A stretch of DNA of 64,000 nucleotides from Pelomonas sp. Root1444 (GCF_001426885.1 NZ_LMFP01000007.1:30396-94395); one strand, 5' to 3'; shown: positions 9,001 to 16,694, counted from the first letter of the stretch. Notes: generated by a model not told the origin, from the sequence alone. A program made the numbers and translations.

Positions 9001-11128
9001 GGACCTGTTCAGCGGACCGGTGGCGCTGGACGCCAAGGGCGAGGCCAGCATCAGCGTGAAGCTGCCGGACTTCAACGGCACGCTGCGGCTGATGGCCGTG
9101 GTGAGCAGCGCCGACAGCTACGGCTCGACGCAGACGGACACCGTCGTCGCCGCGCCGCTGGTGGCCGAGCTGAACATGCCGCGCTTCATCGCGCCGGGCG
9201 ACAAGGCCACGATTGCGCTGGACGTGACCAACCTCAGCGGCGCGCCGCAGAACGTGCGCGTGGCCCTGACGGCCACCGGTCCCGTGCGGATCACCGGCGA
9301 CGCGGCATCGGTGAAGCTGGCTGACAAGCAACGCCAGATCCTGCGCTTCCAGGCCGAGGCGCTGGACGCCAACGGCCTGGCGCCGATCAAGCTGACCGTC
9401 AGCGCCGGCCCGCTGAGCCTCGTGCGCGAGGCGGCGCTGCAGGTGCAGCCGGTGACCCCGCTGGTGCGCGAGAGCCGCCGCATCCGCCTGGAGCCCGGTG
9501 CCACGCAGCCCGTGGACAAGGCGCTGCTGGACGCCTACTGGGCCGGCTCCGCGGCGCTCTCCTTGAGCGTCAGCAACACGCCGCCCATCGACATCCGCGA
9601 GCAGGTGCGCGGCCTGCTGATGTACCCCTACGGCTGCCTGGAGCAGACGACGTCCAGCGCCTACCCGCTGGTCTTCATCGACGACGAGGCCGCAAAGCGC
9701 TGGGGCATGACCCCCGTGCCCCGCGAGGAACGCGCCAAGCGGCTGGAAGGCGCCTTCGCCCGCCTGGCCGGCATGCAGCAGGCGCGCGGCGGCTACGGCC
9801 TGTGGGCGGCCAGCAACCCCTACGAGGGCTGGCTGACGGCCTATGTCACCGGCTTCCTGCAGGACGCGCGCGACGCCGGCTTTGCGGTGCCGGAAGGCCA
9901 GCTGAAGAAGTCGCTGGAGAACCTCACCGAGCAGTTCCAGCGCAGCCCCGGCCAGCAGATGACGCCGCCCAAGGAGCCGCGCCGCAACGACAGGGGCCAG
10001 CTCGCCGACTACCGCGACGCCGAGGCGATGCGCATGGCGCACCAGCGCTTTGCCGAGGCCGCCCACATGGGCTACATCCTCGGCCGCGAGCAGAAGGCGC
10101 CGTTGGCCACACTGCGCACGCTGCACGACCAGCACCGCGCCAGCGCCTTGTCGCCGCTGCCGCTGGTGCACCTGTCGCTGGCGCTGAAGGCCATGGGCGA
10201 CGAAGCCCGCGCCAAGGTCGCCCTGGACGATGCGATGCAGCGCGGCTACGGCTACCAGCCCGACGATGGTTATTGGGGCCAATGGCTGGGCGACTACGGC
10301 TCACGCATCCGCGACCGCGCGCTGGCCTATGCGCTGCTGCTGCGCCACAAGGTGCAGCATGACAAGCGCGAGAACCTGCTGTTCGACCTGGCCGACGACT
10401 TCCAGAAGCGCAACTACTACTCCACGCAGGAACGCCTGGCGCTGTTCCTCGCCGTGCAGGCCGCGACCAGCGGCGCCAGCAAGGACGACGGCTGGAAGAC
10501 TACGCTGACCGCCGGCGCCAAGAGCGGCGCCTGGACCGGCAGCGGCACCGGCCAGCAGAGCTTCGACCTGGCCCAGCTGAAAGCGGGCGTCGCGCTAAAG
10601 AACGAGGGCACCGCGCCGCTGTACGTCGACGTCACCGCGCAGGGCTACCCCGTCAAGCCGCTGGCCCCGAGCAGCGACCGCATCTCGGTGGAACGCGCGA
10701 TGTTCACGACCGACGGCAAGCCCGTGACGGCGCGACAGTTCACGACGGGCGAGATGTTCATCGTCCGCCTGCGCGTGAAGGCCGCGCAGCAGATCAAGGA
10801 CGGCCTGGTGGTGGACCGCATCCCGGCGGGCTTCGAGATTGAGAACCTGAATCTGAGCCAGGGCCCGCAGGCCGGCGAGTTCACGGTGGAGGGGGTCAAT
10901 GTGGCGCAGGCGAATGCCAACGAGCGCATCGTCCACACCGAGTACCGCGACGACCGGTTTGTGGCGGCGGCGCGGCTGGGTGGGCAGTTGGACTTGTTCT
11001 ACCTGGTGCGGGTGGTAACGCCGGGCAGGTACGTGGTGCCGGCGACGTTTGCGGAGGATATGTATCGGGCGGAGATTCGGGGGGTCGGGAAGGCGGAAGG
11101 GGAGATCACGGTGGCGGACAGGCGATGA
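6038..11128 (+). CDS. Bacterial alpha-2-macroglobulin (YfhM-type), thioester-containing
   Basis: Very large (1696 aa) periplasmic proteinase trap related to E. coli YfhM, thought to protect the envelope from foreign proteases. The thioester motif CLEQ is intact in YPYGCLEQTTSSAYP (Cys1200), followed by an alpha-alpha toroid thioester domain. Upstream are successive macroglobulin beta-domains (for example SNKLFVYAGRDLYRPGET near 425). Unlike E. coli YfhM the N-terminus has no lipobox cysteine: residues 5-25 form an uncleaved anchor or signal (VAAVFVAGAAVSGYFAW). In many proteobacteria pbpC follows directly, as both act on wounded envelopes; here pbpC is 6.4 kb away behind an accessory island. 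The ATG of the following ORF6N remnant overlaps its stop. Confidence 0.95.
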   Translation: MASRIVQAAVAAVFVAGAAVSGYFAWQHFKSPGLLSSSEIGAEEAAFAFSECKARLLDGSPAIAVMFTQALDRKQDFGTLLTAAEGMPGRKADPDDPSSKATPADPASFKPLAARWVLGDNPRVLYLPYVTPDRAYRITMNAGLASHSGNKLATAQTCEAASEAMPASFYFASKGLVLPAGQNGGLPVVSINTPEVDVQFLRVKPASLPAFLEQVGGRRERGHSGGETEDGDYYYDGYGDNQRRLKGTVGGWALDELRAMTDSVYITRFKTDERANRRNVSFLPVEKIKELQEPGIYIAVMSQPGRFGWDYQVTHYYVTDIGLHLRRHAAQLDVFTTSLKSGKAQGGIELSLVDETGKALAQAQTDGDGHAVFTGTNAKTFDKARAVMARKGNEMSVLSLRDAALDLSEFDATGHPSRSNKLFVYAGRDLYRPGETFNVSVLSRDADGRVPAKLIPLTLTVKKPDGNKLVETLVQPAKAGQGYFQQTITLPADAPTGGWTLQARVDPAAKQPDAQWAFKVEEFLPERMKLTLSAPDAALVGEVNLPVQVQGDYLYGAPAAGNRLQATVSTERLVNPLASKLPGFLFGDFADDKARSRTDVPEQELDAEGKAEVTLTANLSERSSPMRVRGAFSLLESGGRPVVRSIERTWWPAPELVAVRPLFDRNVAPEGGLAGFEVVRVDATGAFKGARDLKLTLTYEERQWYWRYDDGRGWHSGFNTTDELVEARSLNLAAKTTVNLPVKWGRYRLEIEDPATQQTLRYGFYAGYGAQDADDIGNRPDRVQLQLKGSPFKPGDTAKLTIKPPHDGEAVVTVEGDKVLWSKRVGVKASGTELDIPVDASWARNDLYVTVAAFRPGSQGDRVTPARALGLVHLPLNREDRKLKVALEAPAKTVPSTALPIKVKVPQLAGKQAIVTVSAVDVGILNITNFKTPDPADFFFGKHRYGADILDLYGRLIEKMDGNVAQQRFGGDAGKRDTQSMPRKVLLVDLFSGPVALDAKGEASISVKLPDFNGTLRLMAVVSSADSYGSTQTDTVVAAPLVAELNMPRFIAPGDKATIALDVTNLSGAPQNVRVALTATGPVRITGDAASVKLADKQRQILRFQAEALDANGLAPIKLTVSAGPLSLVREAALQVQPVTPLVRESRRIRLEPGATQPVDKALLDAYWAGSAALSLSVSNTPPIDIREQVRGLLMYPYGCLEQTTSSAYPLVFIDDEAAKRWGMTPVPREERAKRLEGAFARLAGMQQARGGYGLWAASNPYEGWLTAYVTGFLQDARDAGFAVPEGQLKKSLENLTEQFQRSPGQQMTPPKEPRRNDRGQLADYRDAEAMRMAHQRFAEAAHMGYILGREQKAPLATLRTLHDQHRASALSPLPLVHLSLALKAMGDEARAKVALDDAMQRGYGYQPDDGYWGQWLGDYGSRIRDRALAYALLLRHKVQHDKRENLLFDLADDFQKRNYYSTQERLALFLAVQAATSGASKDDGWKTTLTAGAKSGAWTGSGTGQQSFDLAQLKAGVALKNEGTAPLYVDVTAQGYPVKPLAPSSDRISVERAMFTTDGKPVTARQFTTGEMFIVRLRVKAAQQIKDGLVVDRIPAGFEIENLNLSQGPQAGEFTVEGVNVAQANANERIVHTEYRDDRFVAAARLGGQLDLFYLVRVVTPGRYVVPATFAEDMYRAEIRGVGKAEGEITVADRR

Positions 11129-11744
11129 GCGATAGCGATCAAGCCCCTCGCGGGCCTGCGTCCGCTCAGCTGCCGCAGGCCGACGCCATCCTGCCGCGCA
11201 TCCTCACGATCGGAACTCAGCGCGTGATCGTGGATGCGGAGCTGGCTGCGCTTTATGAGGTGCCGACCAAGCGACTGAACGAGGCGGTCAAGCGCAACCT
11301 TGGGCGGTTCCCGCAGGACTTCATGTTCACGCTGAGCGCCGAGGAGTTCGCCCTCTTGAGGTCGCAATCTGCGACCTCAAGCGCCAGCCCTGGCCATGGC
11401 GGGCGGCGCCATGCACCTCGCGTCTTCACGGAGCACGGCGCCTTGATGGCAGCCACGCTGCTCAACAGCCCCGCGCCGTCGAGGTGTCGATCTACGTGGT
11501 GCGGGCTTTTGTGCGGGTGCGCGAGCTGGCGGCAACCCACGCCGACCTGGCCCAGCGTCTGGCCGAACTGGAGGACAAGACCGAGGCGCTGGCCATGAGC
11601 CACGACACATTCAGTCGCAACACGCGTGCCCAGCTCAAGCAGGTGTTCGATGCGCTGCGAGAGCTGGTGACGCCGCCCGATCCACCGAAGCGGCCCATCG
11701 GATTTGTGACGCATCAGGATCCGGAGAAGAAAGGCCAGAAGTAG
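11125..11744 (+). pseudogene. ORF6N-domain DNA-binding protein, frameshifted
   Basis: The first frame (from ATG 11125) matches the ORF6N/KilA-N-like domain found in phage antirepressors and mobile-element proteins: RVIVDAELAALYEVPTKRLNEAV, then GRFPQDFMF and VFTEHGALMAA near residue 100. After LLNSP (CCCC at 11469-11472) this frame loses similarity, and the continuation, VEVSIYVVRAFVRVRELA and an LAELEDKTE coiled coil, is in the next frame to the stop at 11744. One missing base in the CCCC run, where family members read Pro-Arg, explains it. It is either a decayed gene or a sequencing slip. Its ATG overlaps the A2M stop (ATGA), and it marks the left edge of the island. Confidence 0.75.
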
Positions 11745-11904
11745 CCATGCAGCGCAATGGTGCGAATTGCAAGCTTGGCTCAGGGCGCCGTCTTCGAGCT
11801 TCAAGCGAGGGGTTTAGATTTGAGACCTGGCCCCGATCCACGCGCCATCGTCAATGCGCGGGAGGCGTTGGCGCGGTGCCCCGCAATACTTGAGAACCAA
11901 CCCA

Positions 11905-11947
11905 GAATTTCGCGAATTTCGAATATCCACAGCCAGCCCCTAGGGAG
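11905..11947 (+). promoter_or_regulatory. Candidate control region and ribosome binding site of the ATPase-TOPRIM gene
   Basis: The GC-rich sequence changes abruptly to AT-rich. There is a tandem repeat GAATTTCGC GAATTTCGA (11905-11922) with the 8-bp palindrome TTCGCGAA (11909-11916) at its junction, then AATAT, and a GGGAG Shine-Dalgarno at 11943-11947, seven bases before the TTG start at 11955. A repressor or modification-sensitive site is possible; no transcription start is proven. Confidence 0.35.
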
Positions 11948-11954
11948 ACATAAA

Positions 11955-13739
11955 TTGCCAGAGAAGAAGAACCTTTCGACAGATGGATCCGCTCAGGCCG
12001 GAGGGAAGACTGCGGCACCCACCACTCCACCGCTCCCCATTAGGCTAGAGGAGATCCGCTTTTCTGATATTCCGTTCCGCAGACTTGGGGGATTGACGCT
12101 GCCAATCGCCCAGCGGCTAACGCTGATTGCCGGCAGGAACGGCATTGGAAAGTCAACTGTACTAGCGTTGATATCCAATGCTTCTGGACTGTCTCGGAAG
12201 GGGAAGAGTCGCAATTCATACTTTGAAAAGCTCCCGCAAGCAAATCTCCATGAGATCATTCAACTCTCTGGTGACCGCGACTTCGTTGAAGATGAGGCCA
12301 AGAAGCCGAGCATATTTCTGAAATATCGAGCAGGAAACGACTTCTTCGAGAAGAAGTGCAACGTCACCAAGAGATCCCCGGCCGGTTTCCGCATTGTGCC
12401 CCGCAATGAACCCAAAGGGCAAAAGATCGTCGGCCCATACAAAATACTCGCAGACGGCAAGGTCCCCGTTCCAACAATATACTTGGGCATGATTCGAATG
12501 CTTCCTATAGGAGAAGCCGAGGAAACGCTAAAAAATGCAAAGTCGACCCCACATCCGGAGGACGCAAAATTTCTCGATGAATTCACCAGAAAGATTATTC
12601 ACACCGGAGCGCATCACGATTCACCGGAGATTACTGCGCAATGGGTTGCGGATACGAAGAAGATGTCGCTTCACCCGCCATACGGCGGGTACGACAGTAC
12701 AGGCGTTTCCTTGGGCCAAGATTCACTCAGCGCAATTGCTACTGCGCTCGTTTCATTCCAGAAGCTGAAGCGCGAATTGCCAAATTATCCAGGAGGAATT
12801 CTCGTTATCGATGAAATCGATGCAGGCTTCCATCCGCAGGCGCAAGTTAAGCTACTCCAGGAATTGAAGACGCAGGCAAACAGACTGTCACTTCAAATAA
12901 TCGCTACAACGCATTCGCTGACAATGCTTGCCGAAGCGCACGCTGAAATACATGAGGTGCCGGACCCGAAAAATAGACGAGATGCAATTGTTTATCTTCA
13001 AGGGGGCTTGCCGGTTGAACTGCTTGATGTTTCCGACTATCAGGCGATTCATGACGACATGTACCTTAACCTGAGGAAACCACCGGAGCAACCGGTGGTG
13101 AAGGTATATGTCGAGGATGATGAGGCGGCACTATTTCTTGGTGCAATCCTTACTCCGGCCAGACTTAGGGCGATTGCGAGCAGGACCCAGAGACGAATCA
13201 AGATAATATCTGCGCGCGTCGGGTGCGCAAATCTCGTGGGCTTACTCAGGGCGGACGAATACTTTAAGAGTGTACTGATCGTCTTGGACGCCGACACAAC
13301 CAGTGTCAAAACGGGCGGCGCGACCAACGTCCTGCGTCTTCCAATTGATCCTCGCGTCACTGTAAAGCAGTCACCTGAGTCTATAATCGAGTCGATGTGT
13401 AAGGCCTTGGTTTCTGATTTGGCAACCTATCCAGAAACTCGAAAAATGCTTAGGAAGGCGGGGCATAGTACCGATCACATCCAAAACTCTATTTTGGCGC
13501 TGCAGTCAAATGAAACTGAGGCCGAGGTCGAGGTGTCGGCTGACAGGGACTTCGCCAAGAAGTGGTTTACGCGGCGACTTGAGTCTATCGGTACACTGAA
13601 AATAATAGAGGGCTGGGTAGCCGATAACGCAGCCGGAGTGGAGCAGTTTCTCTCCGACTTCGAGCGGGCGGTAGTGGATGTTGCTGGCCCCAGCAGTGCA
13701 AAGAAGGCAAAGCCAGCTAAAGTGATAAAAAGCTCTTAA
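11955..13739 (+). CDS. OLD-like AAA ATPase fused to a TOPRIM-type nuclease domain (candidate phage-defence effector)
   Basis: Protein of 594 aa. The N-terminal half is an SMC/RecF-like ATPase: Walker A GRNGIGKST at residues 60-68, Walker B LVIDEID with Asp286 and Glu287, and an ATTHS H-loop near 317. The C-terminal part begins VKVYVEDDEAA (Glu387) and continues to VLIVLDADT (Asp445, Asp447), matching the Glu...Asp-x-Asp layout of TOPRIM nucleases in OLD, Gabija GajA and PARIS-type proteins. A TTG start with GGGAG seven bases upstream is preferred; the frame stays open to 11757, but that stretch has host-like composition and no domain. G+C is clearly lower than in neighbouring genes, implying transfer. 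A D12 adenine methyltransferase starts 11 bp later, suggesting a two-gene system. Which known defence family it belongs to, if any, is unresolved. Confidence 0.8.
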   Translation: MPEKKNLSTDGSAQAGGKTAAPTTPPLPIRLEEIRFSDIPFRRLGGLTLPIAQRLTLIAGRNGIGKSTVLALISNASGLSRKGKSRNSYFEKLPQANLHEIIQLSGDRDFVEDEAKKPSIFLKYRAGNDFFEKKCNVTKRSPAGFRIVPRNEPKGQKIVGPYKILADGKVPVPTIYLGMIRMLPIGEAEETLKNAKSTPHPEDAKFLDEFTRKIIHTGAHHDSPEITAQWVADTKKMSLHPPYGGYDSTGVSLGQDSLSAIATALVSFQKLKRELPNYPGGILVIDEIDAGFHPQAQVKLLQELKTQANRLSLQIIATTHSLTMLAEAHAEIHEVPDPKNRRDAIVYLQGGLPVELLDVSDYQAIHDDMYLNLRKPPEQPVVKVYVEDDEAALFLGAILTPARLRAIASRTQRRIKIISARVGCANLVGLLRADEYFKSVLIVLDADTTSVKTGGATNVLRLPIDPRVTVKQSPESIIESMCKALVSDLATYPETRKMLRKAGHSTDHIQNSILALQSNETEAEVEVSADRDFAKKWFTRRLESIGTLKIIEGWVADNAAGVEQFLSDFERAVVDVAGPSSAKKAKPAKVIKSS

Positions 13740-13750
13740 AGTCTGACTCG

Positions 13751-14626
13751 ATGTACTCCAATAAGCTATACACGCCACTCCGCTATCCCGGAGGGAAAGC
13801 CAAGTTCGCGCCATTCATTGCGGAGGTAATGAAGCGGAATGACTTGTGTGGCGGACATTACCTTGAGCCTTACGCTGGAGGTGCGGGGGTTGCACTCGAA
13901 TTGCTGTTCCATAAACATGCGAGTCACGTCCACATAAACGACGCCGATCCGGCGGTGTACGCATTTTGGATAGCAGCCACCAAATTTCCGGAGGAGTTGC
14001 AGCGATTGCTCCACGACACGCCCGTGACTATGGAGCAATGGTTCTACTGGCGCTCCGTACTGCGAGGCGAAGTAGAGGTTGGGATGGTGGAACAAGGCTT
14101 CGCCACCCTATTTATGAACCGCACGAATAGATCTGGAATTCTGAAAGGCGGGGTGATTGGCGGTCAAGCGCAAGAAGGCGTCTACAAAATGGACGCACGC
14201 TTGAAAAAGGAAGTGCTTGGCGCTCGCCTACGGAGGATTGCTGAGCATTCCGCTGGCATCAGCGTCTACACAGAGGACGCAAGGTCGCTGCTGGCTCGTG
14301 TGCCTAGCTTTCTTCCCCGAAGGTCACTCGTTTACCTTGATCCACCCTACTACGTGAAAGGCAAGGGGCTCTACAGAAACTTCTACGCGCACGACGATCA
14401 CTTGCGAATTTCCAAGCTGCTGCAGTCTCCTCGGTTCAGTAGACCTTGGGTGGTGTCATATGACAATGCCGCAGAAATTTGCCAAATGTATGAACTGAGC
14501 CGAGGGCTAACCTACGGGCTCAACTACACGGCGCAGAAGCGGTACGTCGGCGATGAAGTCATGTTCTTCTCTCACAAGCTGGCGATTCCCGAGGAGCAGT
14601 TGCCGTCGACTCTCATCGCCGCTTGA
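13751..14626 (+). CDS. D12-class DNA N6-adenine methyltransferase
   Basis: Site-specific adenine methyltransferase of 291 aa (Dam/DpnM-like, MethyltransfD12). The AdoMet-binding start LRYPGGKAKF (residues 10-19) and EPYAGGAGVALELL (about 40-53) are present, and the catalytic DPPY is at 197-200 in LVYLDPPYYVKG. It probably methylates adenine in a short sequence; the target is not predictable. It starts 11 bp after the ATPase-TOPRIM gene, shares its low G+C, and no restriction endonuclease of classic type is adjacent. An obvious inference is that methylation marks self DNA against the ATPase-TOPRIM protein, but this is untested. An orphan phage-type methyltransferase is the alternative. Confidence 0.92.
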   Translation: MYSNKLYTPLRYPGGKAKFAPFIAEVMKRNDLCGGHYLEPYAGGAGVALELLFHKHASHVHINDADPAVYAFWIAATKFPEELQRLLHDTPVTMEQWFYWRSVLRGEVEVGMVEQGFATLFMNRTNRSGILKGGVIGGQAQEGVYKMDARLKKEVLGARLRRIAEHSAGISVYTEDARSLLARVPSFLPRRSLVYLDPPYYVKGKGLYRNFYAHDDHLRISKLLQSPRFSRPWVVSYDNAAEICQMYELSRGLTYGLNYTAQKRYVGDEVMFFSHKLAIPEEQLPSTLIAA

Positions 14627-14636
14627 CGCACACGCC

Positions 14637-14660
14637 GTTCGGGGTCACGGTTCGGGGTCA
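14637..14660 (+). repeat. Tandem GTTCGGGGTCA repeat
   Basis: Two exact copies of the 11-mer GTTCGGGGTCA with a 13-bp period lie just after the methyltransferase gene, followed by GTTCCAAAATCT. They mark the return from low-GC to mixed sequence. The 214 bp from 14627 to 14840 hold no supported gene. Confidence 0.4.
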
Positions 14661-14840
14661 GTTCCAAAATCTAAACGCTTTGCTGAACTTCTGGAGCTCA
14701 ACCTTGGCTTGCGCTGCCTGTGTTCGGTCGCCGCATGCGGCGTCTCCCCGAGCAACTCCGCCAGCGAAACCAGCATCGTGCGACACCACGGCCATCAACG
14801 GTGGCAGGGTGGTTAGCGCCGAAATGCCCGCGCGGCGCCA

Positions 14841-15209
14841 TCACCCCCACGGGTTCAACACCGGCACCTTCGCCCGCTCAAACTCCGACACATCCCGCGT
14901 CACCACCGTCAGCCCATGGTGAGCCGCCGTCGCCGCGATGATCAAGTCCGGTTGCGAAAAGGTATGCCCGCCCTTGCGCCCCTCCTCCGCCAGCAGCCGC
15001 CAGACGAGCATCACGTCTTCTGACACCGGCAGCACGCGCTGCTCGAACATGGGCCGGACCTTGTTCGTGAGCCAGGCACCCAGTTCCGCGCGCCGGGCGG
15101 CGTCGGTGACGCGCTCGATGCCGAAGCGGATTTCGGCCAACGTGACGGTGCTGACGTAGAGCGCCTCCAGCGGCTGCTCCGCCACGAAGGCGAGCACGCG
15201 GGGTTCGAC
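14841..15209 (-). pseudogene. VapC-type PIN-domain toxin, N-terminally truncated
   Basis: The frame encodes the last about 118 residues of a PIN-domain ribonuclease: LYVSTVTLAEIRFGIERV, then QPDLIIAATAAHHGLTVVTRDVSEF and the end VPVLNPWG. These carry the middle and C-terminal acidic motifs of VapC. The opening strand with the first catalytic Asp (family pattern LLDTNV) is missing: reading back from VEPRVLAFV an in-frame TAG lies at 15210-15212. No VapB antitoxin gene lies upstream; instead the start of YefM-YoeB occupies that place in the opposite direction. It is most likely an inactive remnant. Confidence 0.7.
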
Positions 15210-15233
15210 CTAAACCCTCGTGACCCCCTTGTG

Positions 15234-15256
15234 TTTACGTACTTAAATGCGTACGC
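15234..15256 (+). promoter_or_regulatory. Candidate YefM-YoeB operator
   Basis: AT-rich stretch with two CGTAC cores (GTAC at 15239-15242 and 15251-15254) exactly 12 bp apart, 20-40 bp before the antitoxin start. In E. coli the YefM operator has paired TGTACA hexamers with the same 12-bp centre spacing, so this is a good candidate for the autoregulatory site. Confidence 0.45.
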
Positions 15257-15275
15257 TTCGAACAAAGAGCCGCCC

Positions 15276-15518
15276 ATGACCACCCTCACCGCCAGCGACG
15301 CCCGCGCCAACCTCTACCGCCTGATCGACGAGGCCGCCGAGTCCCACCAGCCCATCACGATTTCCGGCAAGCGCAATGACGCCGTGCTCCTGTCCGCCGA
15401 GGACTGGAAGGCCATTCAAGAAACGCTGCACCTCTTGGCCGTGCCGGGCATGCGCGAGTCCATCAAGGAGGGCATGGCCGAACCCCTGGATGACTGCGCC
15501 ACGGAGCCCGGCTGGTGA
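15276..15518 (+). CDS. YefM/Phd-family antitoxin
   Basis: Antitoxin of 80 aa for the YoeB-like toxin that follows. It begins MTTLTASDARANLYRLIDE, the standard YefM opening, with PITISGKRNDAVLLSAEDW in the middle and a C-terminal toxin-binding tail (GMRESIKEGMAEPLDDC). It represses its own promoter in the family, and a paired-core operator lies upstream. ATG 15276 is chosen; an earlier in-frame ATG at 15231 would sit inside the operator. The stop overlaps the toxin GTG by four bases, the usual coupling in this module. Confidence 0.93.
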   Translation: MTTLTASDARANLYRLIDEAAESHQPITISGKRNDAVLLSAEDWKAIQETLHLLAVPGMRESIKEGMAEPLDDCATEPGW

Positions 15519-15778
15519 GCTGGCGGCTCGTCTACACCAAGCATGCGCAAAAGGACGCTCAGAAGCTCAGCGCCAGCGGCCTCAAGGTCAAGGCGCAGGA
15601 GTTGCTCGCGGTGCTCCAGGTCGACCCCTTCCAGAACCCCCCGCCGTTCGAGAAGCTCGTCGGCGATCTGGCCGGCGCCTATTCGCGGCGGATCAACATT
15701 CAGCATCGGCTGGTGTACCAAGTGCTGACCGACGAGAAGACTGTGAAGGTGCTGCGGATGTGGACGCATTACGAATGA
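15515..15778 (+). CDS. Txe/YoeB-family ribosome-dependent mRNA endonuclease toxin
   Basis: Toxin of 87 aa. The start GTG overlaps the antitoxin stop (GTGA 15515-15518). Family hallmarks are MSWRLVYTKHAQKDAQKL at the start, SRRINIQHRLVYQV in the middle (general base and Arg region) and the end VLRMWTHYE with the conserved late His-Tyr. YoeB toxins bind the ribosome and cut mRNA at the A site when the antitoxin is degraded. All key positions appear intact, so the pair is probably functional and may stabilise the island. Confidence 0.94.
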   Translation: MSWRLVYTKHAQKDAQKLSASGLKVKAQELLAVLQVDPFQNPPPFEKLVGDLAGAYSRRINIQHRLVYQVLTDEKTVKVLRMWTHYE

Positions 15779-15860
15779 GGCCTCCATGCTGCCCGCAGCA
15801 GGCTGGACCGATCCACAACCGCCGCGCCGCCGATCCATCCAACTCACCAAAGGACCACCC

Positions 15861-16274
15861 ATGGGTGCCTGGTCACACGAACCCTTTGCCAACGACACCG
15901 CCAGCGACTGGGCCTATGTGTTGATGGACGCCACCGACCTGTCCCACATCGAGGCCACGCTGGACCGGGTGCTGGATGCGTCGAGCGGCTACCTGGAAGC
16001 GCCCGACGCCGAAGAGGCGGTCGCGGCGGTGGCGGTGGTGGCCCAGCTGCTCGGCCGCAGCCCGCCGATCACCGGTGGCCCGGAAGGCCTGCAGGCCTGG
16101 ATCACCGGCGTGGGCGTGCGGCCATCGCCAGCGTTGCTGGACAAGGCACGCCGCGTCCTGGACCGGGTGGTGGCCGATGACTCCGAGCTGGCCGAGTTGT
16201 GGGACGACAGCGAGTCGGCCGCCGACTGGCGCGCCTCGGTGGCGGCGTTGCGGCTGGCGGTCACGCCGGGTTGA
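15861..16274 (+). CDS. DUF4259 family protein
   Basis: Small acidic cytoplasmic protein of 137 aa. It opens MGAWSHEPFANDTASDWAY, the defining start of DUF4259 proteins (first residues MGAWG/S...FxNDxAxDW), with a helical remainder rich in Asp, Glu and Ala. Function is unknown; members occur as single accessory genes beside toxin-antitoxin loci and immunity genes. ATG 15861 is preceded by AGGA at 15851-15854. The reading frame extends upstream to 15786 without family similarity. The next gene starts 5 bp after its stop. Confidence 0.8.
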   Translation: MGAWSHEPFANDTASDWAYVLMDATDLSHIEATLDRVLDASSGYLEAPDAEEAVAAVAVVAQLLGRSPPITGGPEGLQAWITGVGVRPSPALLDKARRVLDRVVADDSELAELWDDSESAADWRASVAALRLAVTPG

Positions 16275-16279
16275 GGCCG

Positions 16280-16663
16280 ATGCGCGCCGTCCTTCTCCTG
16301 CTCGGGGGTCTGCTCACCGCCAGCGTGGGCGCAGCACCCCTGCCGGCCTCCGCCCGCGCCGAAGTCGACGCCCTGCTGAGCCACCTGCAAGCCTCCGGCT
16401 GCGAGTTCAACCGCAACGGCAGCTGGTATGCCGGCGCGGACGCCAAGGCGCATCTGCTGAAGAAGCTCGACTACCTGGAAGGCAAGGACCTGGTGAAGAC
16501 GGCCGAGCAGTTCATCGAACGCGGCGCGTCCGGCAGCAGCATGAGCGGCAAGCCGTATCTCGTGCGCTGCGCCGGCAAGGTGCCGGTGGAGAGTGCCAAG
16601 TGGTTGACGGCGGAGCTGCGGCAGGTGCGGGCTGCGCGGGCGGCGGCATCCAGCCCGCGGTGA
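16280..16663 (+). CDS. DUF5329 family exported protein
   Basis: Periplasmic protein of 127 aa. Signal peptide is residues 1-19 (MRAVLLLLGGLLTASVGAA). The mature part reads SARAEVDALLSHLQASGCEFNRNGSWY, DAKAHLLKKLDYL, SGKPYLVRC and AKWL, the pattern of the DUF5329 family, including two conserved cysteines that could form a disulfide. Function is unknown. It starts 5 bp after the DUF4259 gene, so the two may be co-transcribed although the proteins act in different compartments. Downstream comes the HigBA-like operator. Confidence 0.75.
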   Translation: MRAVLLLLGGLLTASVGAAPLPASARAEVDALLSHLQASGCEFNRNGSWYAGADAKAHLLKKLDYLEGKDLVKTAEQFIERGASGSSMSGKPYLVRCAGKVPVESAKWLTAELRQVRAARAAASSPR

Positions 16664-16694
16664 CCGGGGGCTTCACCGAGCCGGATTGAACCCG

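Noticed and set aside
7232-10282. Open frame of 1016 codons antisense to the alpha-2-macroglobulin gene
   Set aside because: GC-rich codon bias opens the antisense frame; composition is low complexity (His/Arg/Gln-rich) with no domain, while the sense gene has an intact thioester and family-wide similarity.
11757-11954. N-terminal extension of the ATPase-TOPRIM protein from ATG 11757
   Set aside because: The 66 extra residues show host-like, low-complexity sequence without family similarity and overlap the changed-composition border; TTG 11955 has a good Shine-Dalgarno.
14637-14840. Remnant transposase next to the GTTCGGGGTCA repeat
   Set aside because: No transposase motif or inverted repeat could be found in the 200 bp; only the short tandem repeat is certain.
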